DNA from: Zygnema cylindricum
Lineage: Eukaryota > Streptophyta > Zygnematophyceae > Zygnematales > Zygnemataceae
Direction of reading: 5' to 3'
Assembly: GCA_037447655.1 (NCBI GenBank)
Contig: JBBHKE010002118.1
Location: 256,019-269,933 of the forward strand
Length of the DNA: 13,915 bases
Below, one piece after another: positions 8,355 to 13,915 of the stretch (position 1 is its first letter; the number at the start of each line of letters is the position of its first letter). Position numbers and translations under genes: made by a program. Under the pieces are notes generated by a model, which saw only the letters and a program-made list of their open reading frames with translations, made no database searches and was not told the origin of the DNA.

Positions 8355-8894
8355 CACCGCGAATCGTTATTAGTGTCAACAACTCTAATTTGGGTTCTTG
8401 AAATTTTGATTTTTTTCCCCAAATAGGATACATGATTTTAATTTTTCCTTTACGTTAATTAAGGTACCGTACAAAATATCGTAAAGAACGAAAGTACAAT
8501 AATATCTAAATAGTGTAGTGTACGGTTGATGTCAGACCGTACATAAATATACCTTTTTCATGTGAAAATTTTACAGAAAATGAATTAAATCAGACACGCA
8601 CGCATAGGAGCGTCCGCTCAAAAAACGGGATTGGTCTGACTCGTAAATTAGTCTGACATGTACGGATATTTAAATTTCACTACGGAGTACGATTTCTAAT
8701 ATTTTGTACGGATACATATAATAATGTGTATAGTTGTACAGAAAATTTTCCATTTTTGCTGTTCCAAATTAGCATTAACGCCGAAATTAGAATACACCTT
8801 TTTAAAAAAAAAAATCAAATTCTTAATTAGCATCAATTACGGTAAATTTACTTCTACACTATTTAAACCTTGACACTAATAGCGATGCGCGGTG
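8355..8894. mobile_element. Related MITE, about 540 bp, in the copy B upstream flank
   Basis: The left end caccgcgaatcgttattag and the right end, read on the other strand, caccgcgcatcgctattag form imperfect inverted repeats like those at 880-1085. TA follows at 8895-8896; the left TA appears lost (the junction reads ttcact then caccgcg). Copy A shows the uninterrupted site ttcactctaacacc at 1134-1147. The element is more than twice as long as its relative, largely because of internal sequence that itself has inverted ends (8467-8711). No transposase frame is present. Confidence 0.7.
8467..8711. mobile_element. Possible nested inverted-repeat element inside the copy B MITE
   Basis: The 13-bp sequence ccgtacaaaatat at 8467-8479 is perfectly inverted at 8699-8711, and this 245-bp interval is missing from the shorter related MITE. 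Inside it the words gtcagaccgtacat and gtctgacatgtacgg also recur in opposite or mixed orientation. No exact target duplication was found at its borders, so nesting is likely but not proven. Confidence 0.4.
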
Positions 8895-9250
8895 TAACAG
8901 TCTCGACCGACATAGGCGTCGAAGTCGAAAAGGTGTTGGACGCCTTTTTCCACGATTTCCTTTCATGCTTTTTTATTGTTTTTGACAACATCTTCACATG
9001 ACCCTTGGTTCTCTCGCTCGTGGAAAGTACTTTATCTATCCTTTTACAGTCGAACAGGTACAAAGGAGGGTATAATACTTAGTGCCCAAGGCTTTATCTT
9101 AACCTATATGTAGAAATTGAAAAACTCAGAGGTCCATCCATCCCCGATTTCAGACTATTCAAAAGAAAATTCAAAGACTGAACTTGCTCCACCATTTGCA
9201 GTTTACTGTTCCTTTTTTGTAACAGACATATATCTAGTAGTGACGAAAGT
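8895..9250. other. Diverged paralogous flank, copy B side
   Basis: No gene is visible. It matches 1141-1460 of copy A, including ggctttatcttaaccta and tatatctagtagtgacgaaa, with many differences. A short insertion near 9005-9045 (ending ttttacagtcgaac) is absent from copy A. Confidence 0.55.
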
Positions 9251-9445
9251 GCCATGCACAAATAAATGGTTTACTTACGCCTTTTCCATAAAACTGTGTA
9301 CAGTTACTATTACCAAAGGGCAGCAAGTTACCCTCTGACTTGACCCTCTTGACTGTTGTTCGAAAACCTACCTCACTACCTTTGTATAAGTTATTTTACG
9401 TTTTTTTAGTAATACTACATCGCGCTTTTTAATAAAGTCGGCAAA
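9251..9445. other. Copy-B-specific spacer
   Basis: A short AT-rich stretch replacing the roughly 1-kb copy-A-specific region. Nothing recognisable is seen. Confidence 0.4.
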
Positions 9446-9473
9446 TGATTAGTACTAATAGAGATACACGGGA
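9446..9473. mobile_element. Truncated right end of a MITE
   Basis: The sequence attagtactaatagagatac followed by acggga matches the right terminus of the element at 2478-2692, and TA follows at 9474-9475. The left arm and centre are missing, so copy B carries a deletion remnant. Confidence 0.55.
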
Positions 9474-10559
9474 TACTGATACTGCCCCGTGACCAATCCC
9501 AATATCTCTCCAAACTCAAAAAAAAAAAAAAAAAAGACCTTATCATCATCATATGTCATCTTCAAATTTATAATTGCAAACAAACCACCACCATAATCAT
9601 CGCCATTGTCATTTCACGTCTAATTTTCATATCAAGAACATGATTGGTTTATGACACAGGCATGGAATGAAATTCCCTTTGATAATGTTTTAAAACACAG
9701 ACAGTAAAAAAACAAAGCAGGAAACTACATCAAAAAAATATCGGAGGACAATATTGTTGCCATCCAAGTCACAGTCTGAACAACACAATAACATACAATT
9801 ATGTATGAGAAAAAAAAATACGATTGCTTTTCTTTGCAACAGTTTTGAGTTAACTTTGGTGTAGCTTGCAAAATTTCTGGTTACCAATCATTTCAATTTT
9901 TATTAATCACAAAGATTCCCACAGGAATTGATCCTGCCCGAATTTGACGGGGGACTTAATTGCACAAAAAAAATCGTCGACAAAAACCTGTTTTGTTTTT
10001 GTCTAAATTGACCAAGAACAACTAACAAACTACATAATTCACCTGTATTAGATCTTTGTACATCTTAAAACTGCTAACCCGAGGGAGATTGAAGTGATGG
10101 AATAGAACTGCTTCCCGCATTCAAAAGCTGGAAATATTCATCGGATATACACTCGGATAATCCTCCCACACAAGTACCAAAAACTGTATAAAATCAACTA
10201 AATTGAGTACTAGGTGTGTTTTAGGTTTGATAAGATTGAAAACTTTTATGTTTGAGAATAGGCAGAACAAGCCGCCGAATGACTAACAAACTGCAGGTAA
10301 CTGAGTTTTGGTAACAAACTATTTCAGTTCGTAAGTCAAAGCGAATCTTGCCCTGATCGTTATCACTTTCCACTCATTGTTTACATTTAGAAACAATCCC
10401 GAAAAATTATGGGACTAGGTTACACACAAAACAGTCAGGCTGAGTCAAATTGCCGTATGAAGGTGGAGAAAAAATGTCACCAGTCAAAAATATTGATAGA
10501 GAAAATAACTTGTTAACCAGAAAAACTCAGGTGCTTCTCACCTCACTAATTTGCCTCAA

Positions 10560-10766
10560 TTAAAAGTCTTTAAGACGTCGAAACTCCTTGCAATTATCTG
10601 TTAGAGCCATTCGTTCCCAGCCGCACGCCTTTAATTCCTCCACTTTATCCTCGATACCACAGTTTTGTCGTTTAACTGTGAAACCAAAACACCAACCAAC
10701 CACAACCAGAAAAATATCACGAGGAGTCATATTCCTAAAACTAATAAATGGACTCAGGATTTCCAT
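10560..10766 (-). other. Unconfirmed 68-codon open frame
   Basis: The frame runs from an ATG to TAA. It contains a hydrophobic stretch (DIFLVVVGWCFGF) followed by a charged segment (GIEDKVEELKACGW). The second half faintly resembles an mTERF helix-turn-helix repeat (compare LGFSLEKRLKP of the intact protein), and a splice-acceptor-like tract ending tttcacag precedes the charged segment. The copy in the other block is broken by a stop codon and changed at several residues. No flanking exons were found. It could be a relic exon or chance. Confidence 0.2.
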
Positions 10767-10874
10767 CTATAACATGTTTACGTCAAAGAGAAGTTCATTT
10801 CAAAACATGTGAATTCTCAGCTTCTTTAATACAGTGTATAAGGGCAATTCTAAATGTTTCCTGTATTCCATAAA

Positions 10875-10877
<3 letters not shown>

Positions 10878-10947
<70 letters not shown>
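10878..10947. repeat. (TA)n microsatellite, 70 bp
   Basis: An alternating TA tract at the position equivalent to 4174-4214, 29 bp longer than that copy. Confidence 0.95.
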
Positions 10948-10950
<3 letters not shown>

Positions 10951-11349
10951 TTACAGAAACCAGAGAACCTCACCATCGATTAACGTTTAAAAAATGGAGA
11001 ACTCCTGACCCGTACCTACCTAAGACTAATGACGTACTCGAATAAAATGGGGAGAGTAACTTTTTTTACGTCAACCAAACGAAAAGTTGTTCCATTTCTT
11101 TACAGCCTAGGCATGGTTCTAAACTTGTGATAAGTTGAGAAACTTCCGAAAAACAAGTTGTCAAATGTCAAATTGTGTGGACGGTACCACATGAACATGA
11201 GTAACTCAAAACATAAAGCGACAATTATATAATGTACAATAAAAAAAAAACAAAGTTTGCCCCTTGTCCAAAGGCCAAAAGGATTCAAACTTTCGAACTT
11301 AGAAATCGAACTTTTTTCACAGGTATGCGACAGTACGAACCGAGAATGA

Positions 11350-12190
11350 ACACTTTAGTATGTTTTTGATAATATATGATGGCTGGGATAGGACCAATTC
11401 CAAACATGAATCCGAAAATTTTTAAACTACAGTACAAAAAATAACAATGTTCTACAGTAACGTACTTTAATGTAATGTAGAGGCCATAGTTGTTTAAACC
11501 CCATTTTACGCACAATTCAAACGCGCGAATAATACGTAGAAATCGGAAAGAACAATTTGAAAAAATCATTAAAATCGTTTATGATTTTGTATCCGTACTA
11601 TTTCGTACATCTAAAAAAAAAGAATTTTACATGTACCGCTGTTTGTACATTTCCCGTTAAATGAGCGCTAAACAACTGTCTATATTTGAATAATTATCAC
11701 CCTCCATGTGATTCGAACTTTTACATCAAATGGATACGGGCGGTTGTCGTACACAATGTTTCAACAAATTATAGGGCTAGGTTCATATTTTGGGTAACGC
11801 CACCTTTTTGTCCGAATCATATTACCGCGCGCACTTGGTGTAGCAGTGCAACGTCACTTGTCGTAATCATAGTTGTTCACGACGTTTAGTGCGAACGATT
11901 TAATCGCGACAAAGTATACGTAATGAACGCATTGAACCTTTTGAAAAAATCGTAAAAATCGTTAATGAATTTTCGTCTGTACTAATCCATACATGTAAAC
12001 ACTTTTTTTTTTACATATACGGTAGTTTGTAAGTTTTCCGTTAAATGAGCGCTAAAATATTGTACATTTATAAATATGTTTTACACTCCACATTGGCATT
12101 GAAAACAATTCATCGACTGGTAACGGACGTGACACATGTTATACATGGAATGGTAGACCCTGGTTCAAATGCCAAATGACGCATCATTTC
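11350..12190. repeat. Diverged tandem repeat with a period of about 384 bp
   Basis: Matching landmarks recur at constant spacing: catagttgtt at 11485 and 11868, tttgaaaaaatc near 11557 and 11940, and ttaaatgagcgctaaa at 11657 and 12041. The similarity runs on through tgtacat, ctcca and ggttca, giving at least two diverged copies plus a weak partial copy to the left. The unit contains many gtacatt words and an acgcgcgca-like segment related to the sequence around 12545. No gene is visible. The interval 11218-11349 before it also holds nothing recognisable. Confidence 0.65.
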
Positions 12191-12561
12191 TGTAAAAGTC
12201 CGTGTGTTTGATACTATCTGACAGGCAGCCATGGCAGTCTTCTCTCTCAATCTCTAAAACAGAATACGACTGCACAGAGATAAAGTACAGACCATGTATG
12301 AATGACATTTTCGTTGGCAAGAAGAATCCCACCGTCTGCAGCCTTCACGTGCTCCCACTCCTCTCCTTGGTTTCTTGGCAGGATTGATTCTGTCGAAGTC
12401 TGGAAGAGAGGAAAGTAGAAAGCTTGGGAGGGAGGAGGGTAAGTTAGAGGGAGGCGGCGTCCGTGCGGTTTCCTTTTTTAACGGTCCATGGCGCCTTCTT
12501 TAATAAAAAAAATGAACAAGACGTTCGTACATTTTTAAAACTTAACGCGCGCATATAGTGT
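12191..12561. other. Intergenic stretch with no recognised gene
   Basis: It includes a GA-rich patch at about 12400-12460 and a short unrecognised open frame (12202-12387). Its last ~50 bp resemble the nearby tandem repeats (taacgcgcgcatatagtgtg against taccgcgcgcacttggtgta at 11823-11842) and form the insertion target of the adjacent transposon. Confidence 0.4.
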
Positions 12562-12569
12562 GAAACTCA
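12562..12569. repeat. Left 8-bp target site duplication
   Basis: The octamer gaaactca immediately before the transposon's left end is identical to 13400-13407. Confidence 0.88.
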
Positions 12570-13399
12570 TAGTGTTGTGTATCGGTAAGGATTTGCCGAT
12601 AACCGATATGGACCTTTTATCAGGTACCCGATAATCGATATATTGGTACGATATATCGCTATTGGTATTATCCCCGATAAATAGCCGATATTTATCGGTT
12701 TTATCGGCGATAACGCAGATATCGATAACTACCGATGATATGTGTACGGACCGTACACATAAATGCACGGTATCCAACAGAATCGGTACCATTGGTACGG
12801 ATCCAAAAAAATTGATGTACCTTTCACATCTGACGCCATGGCTTTGTCCCTTTTTTCCTTGGGATCCACTGGAAACCTGCCACGTGTCAATCCGTCGTCT
12901 TTTTTGGCATAAGCTGCCAAAAGAGCCATTCCGGGATGCCAGCGCTCACGCTGGCCGTCCGCTCGTATATTCTCATTCCAAGTCGTCCGTTCGATTCCGG
13001 CGGAGCTCAGAATGTTCTTTTGCGTCGGCTGTACTTTTCGTCCGCCGTCTTTTTTCCGTTCCATGTTCACCAGTTCGCCGGCACAGTTCCGTAATATTGC
13101 ATAAAATTTCTGTTCAGTTAACCGGCCAGCGTTTATGTGTTGCGCTGTCCGTAATAAATCGAAGTTAAACAGGGACGGAACAGATTCGTATACGTGGCAT
13201 GCCACGCTATCTAATGTTAATAATATAATACAGTATGCTATGAAGTACTATTGTATGCATACTATATATTTTTCAAGTTATTGCCGATATGGAATTTGTT
13301 GGTCTCGGACCGATATATCGGGACCTCTGACCGTTCGATAACCGATAACTATCGGTATCGGTGTTATCGCGATAATTTTTTTACTGATACACAACACTA
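12570..13399. mobile_element. Non-autonomous hAT-type transposon, 830 bp
   Basis: The left end reads TAGTGTTGTGTATCGGTAA and the right end, on the other strand, is the same with one mismatch (A for G in CGG). Perfect 8-bp duplications flank it, which is the hAT superfamily signature. The subterminal regions (first ~170 bp and last ~130 bp) are dense in CCGATA/TATCGG words in both orientations, as expected for hAT transposase-binding sites. The centre (about 12770-13205) has higher GC and opposing open frames of 168 and 158 codons (12662-13168 plus, 12729-13205 minus), but neither shows hAT dimerisation or zinc-finger motifs. The element would need a transposase supplied elsewhere. Confidence 0.85.
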
Positions 13400-13407
13400 G
13401 AAACTCA
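13400..13407. repeat. Right 8-bp target site duplication
   Basis: The octamer gaaactca immediately after the transposon's right end is identical to 12562-12569. Confidence 0.88.
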
Positions 13408-13860
13408 ACGTCTCTTTTCAAAAAAATAACGCACAAGTTCCGTGAATTTTCTGTTCAGTTTACTTGACTAAAAATACTAATAACTGCGACCTATGATTTC
13501 GCTAAAATCCGTACATTACCGTAAACAACCGTACATGCTACGCTGAAACGCTGTACTTTTTACACAATTTGTCCGTTCAGTTTACCGAAAAAAGTACATT
13601 GCGAATTTTTCAAAAGTCATGAATTATACGTTTCAATCGCAAAAAAGGAAAAAATCGCGCTATTTGAACAACAGCGGTCGTAATAGTCCATACATTTTCA
13701 ATACAATTCCGTACATTTTCCTTAAAATATCTGTTCAGTTTACCGGACAAAAATTACTATGAAGTGCAACGTATCTTTTCGTCAAAGTTCGTACATTTCT
13801 CGTAAAAGATCGTACATTTCCTGTATATTTGACGTTCAGTTTACCGGACAGAAAGATAAC
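13408..13860. repeat. Degenerate short tandem array with GTTCAGTTTACCG motif
   Basis: The motif gttcagttta recurs at 13453, 13575, 13733 and, as gttcagtttaccggac, at 13834, at spacings of about 122, 158 and 101 bp. Between the motifs, variants of gtacattt and of caacgt.tcttttc also recur. The array probably continues the repeat interrupted by the transposon. The remaining bases to the right edge (13861-13915) are AT-rich and featureless. Confidence 0.6.
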
Positions 13861-13915
13861 GGACAAAAATGAAATCGGAAACTTACAGATGTAAAAAATT
13901 AATAATTAAATTAAA

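Larger units (their letters stand above)
9474..11217. repeat. Duplicated block, copy B (paralogue of 2693-4484)
   Basis: It is collinear with 2693-4484 at about 95-96% by eye. It lacks the 66-bp segment corresponding to 3277-3342 and has a longer TA tract. Its right end at 11217 is sharp: acataaa is shared and the copies then diverge, with only a short gtaca.taaa echo. No confident gene lies within it. Confidence 0.9.

Noticed and set aside
12120-12175. Possible tRNA or tRNA-derived SINE (ggttcaaatgcc resembles a B box)
   Set aside because: No matching A box, cloverleaf or poly-A tail was found. The segment is part of the 384-bp repeat, whose other copy has a weaker version.
12662-13205. Opposing frames of 168 and 158 codons inside the hAT element
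   Set aside because: No transposase motif or recognisable domain is present. The frames overlap on opposite strands, and the element is far shorter than autonomous hATs.

Overview
This window looks like nuclear DNA of a land plant. It is AT-rich outside one intron-less coding sequence. That gene encodes a mitochondrial transcription termination factor (mTERF)-type protein with a chloroplast-style leader, and the surroundings are full of small inverted-repeat transposons, microsatellite and degenerate tandem repeats. I see no operons, Shine-Dalgarno sites, CRISPR arrays or rRNA/tRNA genes. The sequence alone does not let me name the plant lineage.

The organising feature is a tandem duplication of an mTERF locus, with all copies on the minus strand. 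Copy A enters from the left edge: 1-284 is the 5' end of a gene whose remainder lies outside the window, followed by its upstream flank (285-about 1460), a copy-A-only stretch (1461-2477), a miniature inverted-repeat transposable element (MITE, 2478-2692) and a duplicated block (2693-4484). Copy B is the complete gene at 6483-7772, with its upstream flank (7773-about 9250) and the second copy of the duplicated block (9474-11217). Between them, 5378-about 5640 is a decayed C-terminal relic of a third mTERF copy. Its 3' flank (about 4655-5364) is a diverged repeat of the 3' flank of the intact gene (about 5800-6455).

Divergence between copies A and B is strikingly uneven. The first 260 coding bases are identical, the immediate upstream flanks are strongly diverged, and the distal block is about 95-96% identical. 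This suggests gene conversion over the 5' coding region, or strong local differences in history. Each diverged flank carries its own insertion of the same TA-flanked MITE family, at sites about 55 bp apart, and the other copy preserves the empty site.

From 11218 to the right end there is no convincing gene. A repeat with a period of about 384 bp (about 11350-12190) and a related degenerate array (13408-13860) are interrupted by an 830-bp non-autonomous hAT-type transposon (12570-13399) bounded by a perfect 8-bp target duplication.

The only protein with a confident function is the mTERF protein, probably an organelle RNA/DNA-binding factor. I found no new defence, biosynthetic or signalling system. 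The most unusual content is the mosaic, partly decayed mTERF array and the transposon history recorded in its flanks.
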